A stretch of DNA of 44,794 bases from Candidatus Peribacteraceae bacterium (GTDB taxonomy: Bacteria; Patescibacteriota; Gracilibacteria; Peribacterales; Peribacteraceae). Below, one piece after another: positions 1 to 7,750 of the stretch. The position numbers and the translations under genes were made by a program. Each line of letters opens with the position of its first letter. The first letter of the stretch is position 1. Below the pieces are notes generated by a model. It did not search any database. It was not told where the DNA came from and saw only the letters and a program-made list of their open reading frames with translations. The DNA lies in assembly GCA_022843885.1 (NCBI GenBank), contig JALHMU010000002.1:1-44794 (forward strand). Reading direction: 5' to 3'.

Positions 1-30
1 TCTGGCTCGAATTAACCGCCACTAGAAGTG

Positions 31-510
31 GTGCCGAACTCAAATTGATTGACACCGAACCCAAATTAAATGACACCAGCGCAAATTAAGTGACACTAGC
101 GCAATTTAACTGACACCAGTGCTGGTGACCACGACAGAGTAAGGAAAACGAACGTTTCTTTGCCTTTTGCTGCACTCAGATCGCGATGTCCATAAAGTCA
201 CACTTTCAGAGTAAAGAAACTCGGTAAAGGTTTCATTTGCAAGATATACACTATATTTACAGCTTTTCTTACTTTTTAGAGACAATTCGGCAAATAAAGT
301 CTTGAAAATCTTGCCGGAACAGCGCCAAGTCCTCCCCTGCCTGAATTACAGGACATTGTCAGTTAATTTGAGTTGATTGTTACTGAAAGTGCGCTGGTGT
401 CAAATAATGTGAGTTCATTGGCAGTTAAAGTGGGTCCAGTGCACTTTATAGTGTCATTTATTGTGCGCTCAAATTTGCGATGATGTCACGCCTGAGCAAT
501 TACTATGTCA
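31..510. mobile_element. IS21-like repeat-bearing ends without transposase (relic or MITE-like)
   Basis: The left part (31-125) holds about 4.5 tandem units of 20-21 bp, each starting GACACC or a variant and ending in AAATTAA-like sequence (unit starts near 31, 51, 72, 92 and 112). Between about 358 and 510 the same kind of unit recurs in inverse orientation (GGTGTCA, AGTGTCA, TGTCACGCC), so the two arrays form inverted arms around about 230 bp of non-coding DNA (126-357). Multiple short terminal repeats of this type are known at IS21-family ends, where they bind transposase. No istA/istB coding sequence is present inside. The right arm runs up to the stop of the antitoxin gene at 508. Alternatives are an iteron array or the end of an element continuing left of the window. 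Confidence 0.5.
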
Positions 511-747
511 CGCCGCTACAGTTAGTAGTTCAACCGTAAATTTGTCGACCCGAAGGCCAACTAGTTCAGCAATTCTTGGTTGAGCAACACCCATTTGTTT
601 TGCCGCTTCACGTTGGCTCCAGTCTCGCTTTGAAATTTCAGCTTTAATAGCAAGGATTAGTTGAAGCCTCATGAGCAAAATCGCTGCATCCTGGTCGGCA
701 TAGCCGACCTCAGAAAGTTTCTGTTTGTAGACGTTAAGATCGTGCAC
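508..747 (-). CDS. HigA-like XRE antitoxin, C-terminally truncated
   Basis: 79 residues with one helix-turn-helix of the XRE/HTH_37 antitoxin type: a basic SQREAAKQMGV segment (about residues 44-54) followed by QPRIAELVG and a DKFTVELL stretch. Full-length relatives, usually about 95-110 residues, continue after the DKFS-type motif with a further helix and strand. This protein stops in that motif, exactly where the repeat array of the IS-like element begins, so truncation by the element is the simplest explanation. No HigB-type toxin is visible upstream, where the AEP-like gene ends 47 bp away. It may be an orphan repressor or a remnant. Confidence 0.6.
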   Translation of the reverse strand: MHDLNVYKQKLSEVGYADQDAAILLMRLQLILAIKAEISKRDWSQREAAKQMGVAQPRIAELVGLRVDKFTVELLTVAA

Positions 748-793
748 TGAGCGCCCTTTGAGAGTTTGTGATTAAGCTGTGCTCTATACGTAA

Positions 794-2038
794 TTACGTA
801 TCAGCTGGAGGGGATCGTTCTGAACTTGAACCGATGTTTCGTCTAGGTCTCTTTAGCTTTTTGGGCTCGCAGCTCGCGAGTGCCTGAGGCGCAATTAGAT
901 TTGGAAATAGGGACAACTGAGTATCGGTGGCAAGGGTTTCTGAACAAGGCTGTAAATCTGATTGGTTAATGCCTGAGACAACTTCTTTCAGAACGGAAAT
1001 CGCCAAGTCTGGATAACTGTTGCAATCGCTGGTGATTACTTCGGTGCTGGTTTCTCCAGCAGTCTCAAGTGGCCGAATACTCTCTGCTGAATCGATAGAA
1101 GTATCGACTTCAGCTTCGACAACTGAGAGACACTCTGTTGCGACAGAAGTGTCTATATCGTCATGAGATATTTGTTCGACAAGGGCATCATCCGAAAACC
1201 AAACTAGTTCTGTTTCTTGATGCTCTGCATAATCAATTAATTGGGTAACTTCGAGCGCTTGATCACACTCATTGCTTGGTACTTCAACCGCTAACAACGA
1301 ACTGATTGGCTCGTTTGCAGCGTTATCTAAAGCAACCGATTCCAAGAGGTAGTTGTTGCTGATTAAGCAATCTGGTAGCTCAAAGCTAGTCACTGTTTCA
1401 AGATTTTTGTTCACCATGCAGTCGGTTTCTGCTTGTGCAATTGCTTCAGCTGATTGAGCTACCTGCTCAAAGTTCACAGCCGAGCGACTCAGGTCAGAAA
1501 GGAATAGTGACAGAGCCGAATCGAGGGTGATGTCATCGCGGCATAGTTTCACTTGCAGTTGTTCATTCAACCAAGCAAATCCTTTCTGCAGTGGCAAAAC
1601 GAGTGCAGTTTCGGAGGGATGAATAATCAGCGTGGTCAGTCCAATTTCAAAACCAAAATGATCAAGCAGATTACTCAGCAACTTATTTACGACGTCCGAA
1701 TTCACTTTCTCGGTGAAAGAAAGATATATATGGATGTCCTCGGAACCAGAGGCCCTGTAGGGTTTTGGGGCAAGCTTATGCTGCGTAAGCATGTCGATCA
1801 ATCGAGTTGCCTGATCGCTATCCGAATATACAGAAGTAGCCGGTATTGATATAACAGCAACGTTAGTAGTGTCATCAATCATGCAGGCTCTAAGATGTTG
1901 AGCACCGTCAGCAACAGATGCTGTTATTTCGTCGTCACTCAAATAATAGAAGTGACTCATCTGCCGCCATGTATCACTGTCGGCGCGCTTGAATAAGCTG
2001 CTTAAGCGAAGCGGAAATAGCTGCATAAATGCCTGCAA
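794..2038 (-). CDS. Degenerate AEP (archaeo-eukaryotic primase)-like replication protein
   Basis: 414 residues from a TTG at 2038 (ATG alternative at 2026). Residues 1-160 align with the AEP domains of the two other rep-like proteins here (23911-25539 and 33035-34642): the LSDDEI segment, the GSEDIHIYLSF strand and the LPLQKGFAWLN box all match. The catalytic positions are altered. Motif I reads ISIPA where the paralogues have DVDI/DIDA, so both aspartates are missing, and the motif III acid is replaced (LIIHPS instead of LELFPS). The motif II His (about H103) remains. The rest is acidic and low in structure, with a basic tail (KKLKRPRR) and no recognisable C-terminal HTH. The frame stays open upstream to about 2266 without ATG, GTG or TTG, so the true start is unsure. 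It is transcribed divergently from the HTH/coiled-coil gene at 2701. Probable role: replication accessory or regulator; inference. Confidence 0.7.
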   Translation of the reverse strand: MQAFMQLFPLRLSSLFKRADSDTWRQMSHFYYLSDDEITASVADGAQHLRACMIDDTTNVAVISIPATSVYSDSDQATRLIDMLTQHKLAPKPYRASGSEDIHIYLSFTEKVNSDVVNKLLSNLLDHFGFEIGLTTLIIHPSETALVLPLQKGFAWLNEQLQVKLCRDDITLDSALSLFLSDLSRSAVNFEQVAQSAEAIAQAETDCMVNKNLETVTSFELPDCLISNNYLLESVALDNAANEPISSLLAVEVPSNECDQALEVTQLIDYAEHQETELVWFSDDALVEQISHDDIDTSVATECLSVVEAEVDTSIDSAESIRPLETAGETSTEVITSDCNSYPDLAISVLKEVVSGINQSDLQPCSETLATDTQLSLFPNLIAPQALASCEPKKLKRPRRNIGSSSERSPPADT

Positions 2039-2191
2039 CTGGGCGGCTTCTGCACCAATAGTCGCAACAAGAGCACTGCCTTGCGCACCATATATGGAAC
2101 TAGTAATAATCTCGGGCTCGTTTCTAGTAGAAGTGGGATGGTCAGAAAAGTCAGCAAATTTGGACTTCGAATTCCTTATCCTCAGTTTTTT

Positions 2192-2230
2192 GTGCCGCTT
2201 TTTCCTTTTTACGGCACCACCTCTGGTGGT
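2192..2230 (-). promoter_or_regulatory. Two mutually exclusive hairpins in the leader of the degenerate AEP gene
   Basis: GTGCCG at 2192-2197 can pair with CGGCAC at 2212-2217, and ACCACC at 2216-2221 can pair with GGTGGT at 2225-2230 across a 3-nt loop. The two stems share bases 2216-2217, so only one can form fully. On the minus strand this lies in the presumed leader of the AEP-like gene. No U-run follows, so it is not an obvious terminator. A copy-control or attenuation role is possible but unproven. Confidence 0.3.
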
Positions 2231-2262
2231 CTCGTGCAGCGATCCTAGGGCAAGTGAGCTGA

Positions 2263-2721
2263 TTGATCAAGCCCTTTAAAGTGCAACCTGTGAGGTTTTT
2301 CGAACTTTGCTTAAGCTGAATATACAACAGATGGTTAATCAGCGCAACCAAATACTCCTAAAAAATATCATTCTGGTTGAGCAGTTTCAACTGTTTAATC
2401 AAATTCCCGAGAAAGAAACCCCTTGCGGCATTAAAGAGATGGCACCACAATTATTATCTGACACCACTGGCGAGGCACCAATTTTGCTTACGCTGACTAT
2501 GCAAAACTGTTTATCCGACGTTAAATATTCTGATTTTGATCAATCAGATCAAGCAAACCTGGCAATACTCACCGATACGATAGCCCCAGCATAGCCACCG
2601 TATATACAACCATAGGTGGTGCCTGATCAATCAACTAGTGTATGATCAAGCAAACTTCCTTATAATGATTTGGTCGTAGTAGAGAAAGGTTGGACTCAAA
2701 ATGGTTGATCAAGCAAACCTG
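2263..2721. repeat. Iteron-like TGATCAA(G/T)CA repeats, candidate origin/operator
   Basis: Between the divergent AEP-like and coiled-coil genes, a TGATCAA core recurs: TTGATCAAGCC at 2263, TTGATCAATCA at 2536, AGATCAAGCAAACCTG at 2546, CTGATCAATCAAC at 2623, ATGATCAAGCAAACTT at 2642 and TTGATCAAGCAAACCTG at 2705. The last copy lies inside the first codons of the 2701 gene, where it encodes DQANL. Two further cores lie inside that gene at 3039-3055. A second short motif, GGCACCA or its complement, recurs at 2213, 2443, 2476 and 2615. Iterated sites in a divergent rep region are typical of plasmid origins and partition/operator sites. No gene is supported in 2267-2700. Confidence 0.55.
2638..2689 (+). 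promoter_or_regulatory. Promoter and RBS of the module A coiled-coil gene, overlapped by an iteron
   Basis: A perfect TATAAT sits at 2661-2666, 34 bp before the start at 2701. The -35 region (about 2638-2643) is poor. The iteron at 2642-2655 fills the spacer between the two, which would make the promoter repressible by whatever binds the iterons. A GAGAAAGG ribosome-binding site lies at 2682-2689. Confidence 0.5.
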
Positions 2722-3348
2722 AATATGCAGGAGCTTTTCCAAAAGGATGGTTTGGGCGAACTGCCAAATACATCCACACCAGTAGGTGAGTGGATGTCGG
2801 TCCAGGACGCCTCAAACGCTACTCGCATGTCGATGGCAACACTTCGCCGCTACATGAAGGCCAAAAAGCTTAGACACCGAAAGCTTGGACGAAGTGTCAA
2901 CGCCAAAGTCGAAGTCTTCATCACTCCAGATTTCCTGCCTGATGAATCAGGAAACAGCGAAGCCCTCAATTTAGAAGATGTGGTCGACAACGCCGTCGAC
3001 GCGGAACAAATCGATGGCTATTTCGGCTTTGACGATAATGATCAAGCTGATCAAGCATCCGAATCAACCATTGCTTGGTTCAGACAAAAACTTGACGAAA
3101 AGGATGACCTAATCCGAGAGAAGGATGCCAAGATAGAGCAACTCTTAAAAGAGCTTGCCGGCGCCAGCCACCGCAACGGCTATCTTGAATCAGAAAAAGA
3201 GCACTTCACACAGCGCCTGCTGCTCCTGGAAGACCGCCAAAGTAAGGAAACCGTCCAACCAGTCGAAGCGCCCCCAATTGAACCAATCAAGCCCGAGCCA
3301 AAGGGCGGCTGGTCAAAGGTGGCTAGCTGGTTTGGCGGAAATAGCTGA
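2701..3348 (+). CDS. HTH plus coiled-coil DNA-binding protein, KfrA/partition-like (module A)
   Basis: 215 residues. Residues about 30-75 form a MerR/excisionase-type helix-turn-helix (WMSVQDASNATRMSMATLRR, then a KLGRSVNAK wing). An acidic linker follows (about 80-122), then a charged heptad-rich coiled coil (about 123-185, including KLDEKDDLIREKDAKIEQL) and a Pro-rich tail ending in GGWSKVASWFGG. The same order, HTH, acidic linker, coiled coil and terminal W/F motif, appears in the 35707 protein, which also faces an AEP gene. An HTH followed by a long coiled coil resembles plasmid KfrA and some partition proteins; homology to them is not claimed. The amphipathic WF tail may contact membrane or a partner. 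Start ATG 2701, supported by the RBS at 2682-2689. Confidence 0.75.
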   Translation: MVDQANLNMQELFQKDGLGELPNTSTPVGEWMSVQDASNATRMSMATLRRYMKAKKLRHRKLGRSVNAKVEVFITPDFLPDESGNSEALNLEDVVDNAVDAEQIDGYFGFDDNDQADQASESTIAWFRQKLDEKDDLIREKDAKIEQLLKELAGASHRNGYLESEKEHFTQRLLLLEDRQSKETVQPVEAPPIEPIKPEPKGGWSKVASWFGGNS

Positions 3349-3401
3349 GTGCTCAAATCAATCACTCTTCACTGTTAGCAGGAGGAGTCTGATATGAGCT
3401 T

Positions 3402-4328
3402 TTATGTGTCGTCTATTCCAATATCCAAATACGGATAACTAAGAATAAGGTCGATTACAGCCTGAATTGGTTGGACTACTGCTAAACCGGAATTTTCCAT
3501 TGTGTATATTAGTTCGCCCAAATTTGCGTCCTCTGTCAGTGTTCCGTTCTTTGTTTGATAAAGTGAAATAGGATCGCCAGCAAAGGAAATTTTAGACAGC
3601 TGATTCAAATGCGGTCGGTAAGCGGATACGAGGCCAATTAGCAACGGCTCTATCTGAGCGGGTATCCCCTCAACAGAAACCATTTCAGGTTTCACAACTA
3701 CTGGTCCGCCACTATTACCAGGAAAATTTGCTGTATCAATCAAAAATGTTGTGCTTTTAGTCTCGAAATAATCTCGAAGACGGGCAACAATTCCAGCACG
3801 TACGATTGGATAATGCACTCCCTTTGAATCATTTTCTGCGGTCGTAAGACCCAATGGATAACCCATCACAAAAACCGAATCACCTTCTGACAACTGAAGG
3901 TCCTTCAATTTAACAAAATTTGCGGCATCTTCGTCAGCTCGAAAGCAACTAAAGTTAATTGCTTGGCGAGCAAGGCGTTCCCAGCGAATGGGGGCAACCG
4001 CCACATCCACTGATGATTTTACTGGGTCGGCATCCCCTTCTAGATGGTAGTGAACTATATTTCTTCCCTTGTCGATCAGTGGGCATAGCAAATTGATTCC
4101 CGTTGTTCCGCTTTCTGGGTTAAACCCAAGAACCACTTCTGCTAGTCCACTCAAAACATGCCGGTTACTTACCAACCAAAGTTGATACGTCTTCGCACCA
4201 GATTCTGAATTCGTGCCACCATCGGGATAACCAAACAAAAAACCGCTACCATTCCACTGTACATCGGTATTTGCGGGAATACCCACAGCTACCACACAGT
4301 TGAAATATCGAGGAGGAATTAGAGCCAT
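3402..4328 (-). CDS. Trypsin-like serine protease (S1 family fold)
   Basis: 308 residues with a readable catalytic triad: His57 in WLVSNRHVLSG, Asp108 in SSVDVAVAPI and Ser206 in NFPGNSGGPVVV. A VMGYPLG strand precedes the serine, as in trypsin-like and HtrA-like peptidases. No signal peptide, transmembrane segment or PDZ domain is apparent, so it is probably cytoplasmic. C-terminal residues 207-308 look helical and lack a recognised domain. It stands alone, convergent with the 2701 gene and 130 bp downstream of an HNH-like gene on the same strand. Cytoplasmic trypsin-like peptidases of this kind occur in bacterial conflict and defence loci, but no partner gene confirms that here. Confidence 0.8.
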   Translation of the reverse strand: MALIPPRYFNCVVAVGIPANTDVQWNGSGFLFGYPDGGTNSESGAKTYQLWLVSNRHVLSGLAEVVLGFNPESGTTGINLLCPLIDKGRNIVHYHLEGDADPVKSSVDVAVAPIRWERLARQAINFSCFRADEDAANFVKLKDLQLSEGDSVFVMGYPLGLTTAENDSKGVHYPIVRAGIVARLRDYFETKSTTFLIDTANFPGNSGGPVVVKPEMVSVEGIPAQIEPLLIGLVSAYRPHLNQLSKISFAGDPISLYQTKNGTLTEDANLGELIYTMENSGLAVVQPIQAVIDLILSYPYLDIGIDDT

Positions 4329-4389
4329 GACTTACGCATTTTCCGCTAATCTCACAAGAGCCAGCTTATTCTTCAGCTACCAAACATCA

Positions 4390-4425
4390 CAGGTAGTGCC
4401 CGATCTAAATTGTGTAACACCTAAA
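4390..4425. repeat. Possible degenerate IS21-like end unit
   Basis: The sequence from GTGCCCGATC to GTAACACC resembles the 31-60 unit (GTGCCGAACT to GACACCGAAC). It is a single, imperfect copy in the gap between the protease and HNH genes and may be a scar. Weak evidence. Confidence 0.2.
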
Positions 4426-4458
4426 ACGCGTGTTAGCAGTCCACAATGACTTGCGACA

Positions 4459-5601
4459 CTACCGGAAGCTAGATACATCAATGCCTTCCTGTTTCAATTG
4501 TCGCATTATAGCCTTTCTAACAGCCTTTGGGTCGTGCGTACCATAGCTTGCAGCAAGTTTGAGCGCCTGCTGGACCATGTGTTCGAAACCCGCATTAATG
4601 TATTCCTTATTGGTGTTAAGTGTCAGTTGGTCAGCATGTTCAATGGCTGAATCAACATGAATATTTGCTACGACATTCAACTTTTGTAATCGCTTTTCCA
4701 GCAACATTTGTAAGTGGACGTTAGTTTCAGCTTCCCAGCTAACAAAGTCATTTGAGACAGCAGGTAAACTTGCCCTCTCTTCACTAGCTTCGCCAGTCGT
4801 AGTGCAAACACTATATAAAGCAGATTCGATTTTCCTATTGATTGAGGAGAACCGCCCACTTATAGCAACGATTCCACCATATAAAATAAATTCCCAATAG
4901 ATAGAATTGTCTTCGCTTTGAATGAGCGCAACATGATGATCAAGTGCATCAAAAGCTTTTTCAACTACACTATTTTCCAGCCAGCCTATCGGCCCGTAGC
5001 TCCCCCCTTTCATAACAAAATCTCTGGCATCTAACAATAGGTCGCCAAGGCGATCATCGTTGTCGAAAGCGATTAGAGCAAGGTATTCTAAAGCTGTTTT
5101 GCAACCTGAGCGAAATGCGACTTCATTATTCAGTAAGAGCTCAAATTTTATTGGGGCCGCTGTGGTTTGTTGGTGAGTTACTGTAATTTTGGGATCAGAA
5201 ACACCGTTTTTTTTAGCCAAATTTTCGGCGATGGAGTGTGCCATCTCCAGGTGAGAAACATCACCTTTCCATGTACTGGGACCAATAGAAGTAAACGGTA
5301 CTACTGGTCTTCCACCAGGTTTTAGATGCCAAGTTTCCCCACGGGAATCAACTACATTTGCAAGGGTTGCTGCGGATTTACGCCGACTTGGAGGATTTAC
5401 TAAACTTGTTACCCATTCAAGACTTTCTGCAAATTCTTGGTCGATGGTTCTGCCCAAATAATTATTACAGTCGGCGCATATCAACGTAGTGGAAGTCTTC
5501 TTTCCACCGAAAGCTTTCTGGACTATGTCCTCCCTCGAAGTCTTATCAGTATTTGTACGATGGTACAAACAGACAAATGCCCGACCATTTGGTTTAGTCA
5601 T
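4459..5601 (-). CDS. HNH_5-like nuclease-fold protein with altered catalytic motif
   Basis: 380 residues. The N-terminus has the layout of HNH_5-type nucleases: Cys11 in FVCLYHR, then SREDIVQKAFGG (about 22-33) and ICADCNNYLGRTID (41-54). The usual first CxxC is CLYH, and the usual EHV/EHI histidine is replaced by aspartate (Glu24-Asp25), so nuclease activity is doubtful. The second zinc-binding pair (Cys42, Cys45) and the following NN are intact. The remaining 320 residues are not recognised. A related protein with the His retained is encoded at 16557-17759. Start ATG 5601. Similar stand-alone HNH proteins occur in defence islands and mobile DNA. Confidence 0.6.
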   Translation of the reverse strand: MTKPNGRAFVCLYHRTNTDKTSREDIVQKAFGGKKTSTTLICADCNNYLGRTIDQEFAESLEWVTSLVNPPSRRKSAATLANVVDSRGETWHLKPGGRPVVPFTSIGPSTWKGDVSHLEMAHSIAENLAKKNGVSDPKITVTHQQTTAAPIKFELLLNNEVAFRSGCKTALEYLALIAFDNDDRLGDLLLDARDFVMKGGSYGPIGWLENSVVEKAFDALDHHVALIQSEDNSIYWEFILYGGIVAISGRFSSINRKIESALYSVCTTTGEASEERASLPAVSNDFVSWEAETNVHLQMLLEKRLQKLNVVANIHVDSAIEHADQLTLNTNKEYINAGFEHMVQQALKLAASYGTHDPKAVRKAIMRQLKQEGIDVSSFR

Positions 5602-5725
5602 CTAGAATTTTCCTTTTCGCTAACACATGACTCTAAGCTAGCCGATTCGCCCGGACAACTTTACATCCCAGAAAGGGAGTAAACAAAATAGGTATTTTGT
5701 TTATAAAGCTATCGCCCTGCACCTT

Positions 5726-5754
5726 TTGACTCAGGGTTATACCTTAACTATCAA
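5726..5754 (+). promoter_or_regulatory. Putative sigma70-type promoter for rclC-like/ndh genes
   Basis: TTGACT at 5726-5731, a 17-bp spacer and TATCAA at 5749-5754, in the 244-bp gap before the 5846 gene. A GAGGAAA ribosome-binding site lies 5-12 bp before that start. Confidence 0.35.
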
Positions 5755-5845
5755 TTTAACAAACTCCAAAAGATTTTCTTCAAAGGGGTAAGAATCTTGC
5801 CGCTCATGTCTCAAATAGGCAAATACACCATTTGAGGAAAACCGA

Positions 5846-6349
5846 ATGAACACTTTTATGACCCAATTTGAGCAGTCCGACAAACCTGACCATTCTTCAA
5901 GTGCGATCGTGAAGAAAACAGTTTATCTGTCATATCTTGCACTAGCTCTAACTATCGGCTGGATCGGTCTTCTGAAATTTACAGCTGCTGAAGCAGAAGG
6001 AATCGCACCGTTTGTGTCAAATAGCCCTTTTGTTGGATGGACATATGCCGTAATGAGTCATCAAGCGCTATCTAATATTCTTGGCTCGGTTGAGATAGTA
6101 GTTGCCTCTCTCATCACTATGCGTTTTGTAAGTCCCAAGCTATCAGCTCTCGGTGGTTTGCTGGCTACCGGCATGTTTTTAACGACACTCTCGTTCATAT
6201 TTTCCACGCCCGGTGCAATAAGCGGTGTCATATTCGGTGTCGTTCCGGAATTGTCTGTTCCAGGTCAGTTTTTGCTCAAAGACACAGTATTACTGGGTGT
6301 AGCGCTTCAAATACTGACCGAATCAATCGCCGCTATCAGAAACAAGTAG
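5846..6349 (+). CDS. DUF417 / RclC (YkgB)-family inner-membrane protein
   Basis: 167 residues with about four hydrophobic segments (about 28-46, 72-92, 98-118 and 140-158). Family hallmarks are KFTAAEAEGIAPFVSNSPF, a TPGAISG turn and PGQFLLKDTVLLG near the C-terminus. In Escherichia coli RclC belongs to the reactive-chlorine-resistance operon; its molecular activity is unknown. It is followed after 27 bp by an NDH-2 type dehydrogenase, so the two are probably co-transcribed, paralleling the E. coli pairing of RclC with the flavoprotein RclA, although the flavoprotein here is of a different family. Start ATG 5846. Confidence 0.85.
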   Translation: MNTFMTQFEQSDKPDHSSSAIVKKTVYLSYLALALTIGWIGLLKFTAAEAEGIAPFVSNSPFVGWTYAVMSHQALSNILGSVEIVVASLITMRFVSPKLSALGGLLATGMFLTTLSFIFSTPGAISGVIFGVVPELSVPGQFLLKDTVLLGVALQILTESIAAIRNK

Positions 6350-6376
6350 ACAACCTCGCATTGAAAATAGACTTTT

Positions 6377-7750
6377 ATGGATACAGAAATGCAAACTAAC
6401 AGTAAACCAAAAATCCTCATATTAGGCGGGGGCTTCGGGGGACTTTATGCCGCGCTTGAATTTGAAAAGCACCTTAAAGACCACGACGATATTGAAGTAA
6501 CGATAGTCAATCGAGACAACTATTTCCTTTTTACCCCGATGCTGCATGAGGTTGCAGCCAGCGATCTGGATTTGACTAATATTGTAATTCCCGGTCGCAA
6601 GCTGCTTAAGAAGGTGCAGTATTTTACGGGTGACGTCGTCAAAATTGATTGCGATAGAAGAACGGTTCTTGTATCACACGGCTTTGCTGACCATGCTCAC
6701 GAAATGTCATATGACCATCTGGTTCTGGCATTGGGCTCCATCACCAATTTCTTTAACTTGCCGGGATTGCAGGAAAGAGCTTTGACTATGAAAACATTGG
6801 GTGATGCGATAAAGCTTCGCAACCTAGTTATTCAGCATTTGGAGGAAGCAGCGAATGAATGCGCCGAGTTTGAGAGGGAGCCATTGCTTACATTCGTTGT
6901 AGCAGGGGCCGGCTTTGCAGGCGTTGAGACTGTTGCTGGCATAAACGATTTCCTCAGAGACGCTTTGCCTTTCTATCCGACCTTGAACGAAAACATGCTT
7001 CGCGTGGTGCTTGTTCATCCGGGCGACTACATACTGCCCGAACTAGGACCGGAACTCGGTCAATATGCAGGCGATAAATTGCGCGATCGCAAAGTTGAAA
7101 TAAAGCCTGGTTGCCGCGTTGATTCGGTGGAAAATACTCGTATATGTATCTCTGACGGGACTGAGATCAACTGCAATACCTTGATTTGGACTGCTGGATC
7201 ATCTCCTGATCCTACAATTGATTTTATACCTGCTGGTAAGGAGCGGGGACTGGTTAAGGTGAATGAGTTTCTCGAGGTATCTGATTGCAATGGTATTTGG
7301 GCTCTCGGTGACTGTGCTGCCGTGCCTGACCTCACAACAGGGAAACTATGCCCACCGACCGCACAACATGCCTCAAGACAGGGCACTGTCTTGGCTAAAA
7401 ACATAATAGCGACGATTCAAAAGAAACAAAAGACTGCTTTCAAGTTTGCGACTATAGGTCTCCTTGCAGCAATCGGCAAAAGAACTGGAGTCGCACAGAT
7501 TATGGGTTTCAAATTCTCCGGATTCATAGCATGGTTCATGTGGCGAAGTATTTACTTGCTTAAACTGCCCACTATACAGAAGAAGGTGAGAGTCGCTTGG
7601 GACTGGACACTTAACCTCATTTTTGAAAAAGACTTTGTGCAGTATTCACTGCAACGTTCCCCAGTTATATCGAATCATTCCTTTGAGTTTGACAAAGTCA
7701 TTCGCGACAACTGCTCAAATGACCTGCCGGAGGTGCAAAGTGAGACTTGA
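6377..7750 (+). CDS. ndh: Type II NADH:quinone oxidoreductase (NDH-2)
   Basis: 457 residues. The N-terminal FAD-binding Rossmann motif is ILGGGFGGLYAALEFE (about 15-30). The second dinucleotide (NADH) motif is VVAGAGFAGVETVAG (about 174-188). The FAD-contacting NGIWALGDCAAVPD lies at about 305-318, followed by PPTAQHASRQG. A C-terminal hydrophobic/amphipathic stretch (about 370-420) would anchor it peripherally on the cytoplasmic membrane, as known for NDH-2. It transfers electrons from NADH to quinone without proton pumping. It lies directly behind the RclC-like gene. Alternative ATG at 6389. Confidence 0.85.
   Translation: MDTEMQTNSKPKILILGGGFGGLYAALEFEKHLKDHDDIEVTIVNRDNYFLFTPMLHEVAASDLDLTNIVIPGRKLLKKVQYFTGDVVKIDCDRRTVLVSHGFADHAHEMSYDHLVLALGSITNFFNLPGLQERALTMKTLGDAIKLRNLVIQHLEEAANECAEFEREPLLTFVVAGAGFAGVETVAGINDFLRDALPFYPTLNENMLRVVLVHPGDYILPELGPELGQYAGDKLRDRKVEIKPGCRVDSVENTRICISDGTEINCNTLIWTAGSSPDPTIDFIPAGKERGLVKVNEFLEVSDCNGIWALGDCAAVPDLTTGKLCPPTAQHASRQGTVLAKNIIATIQKKQKTAFKFATIGLLAAIGKRTGVAQIMGFKFSGFIAWFMWRSIYLLKLPTIQKKVRVAWDWTLNLIFEKDFVQYSLQRSPVISNHSFEFDKVIRDNCSNDLPEVQSET

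Noticed and set aside
31..510. CRISPR array
   Set aside because: The 20-bp units are contiguous and degenerate with no constant repeat/unique spacer alternation, and no cas genes are present.
1553..1849. Plus-strand open frame inside the AEP-like gene
   Set aside because: It is opposite a region with clear homology on the minus strand and shows no features of its own.
2307..2594. 95-codon plus-strand open frame in the module A intergenic region
   Set aside because: It lies across iterons and GGCACCA repeats, has no RBS, and its only protein-like piece (DQANLAIL) is an iteron translation.
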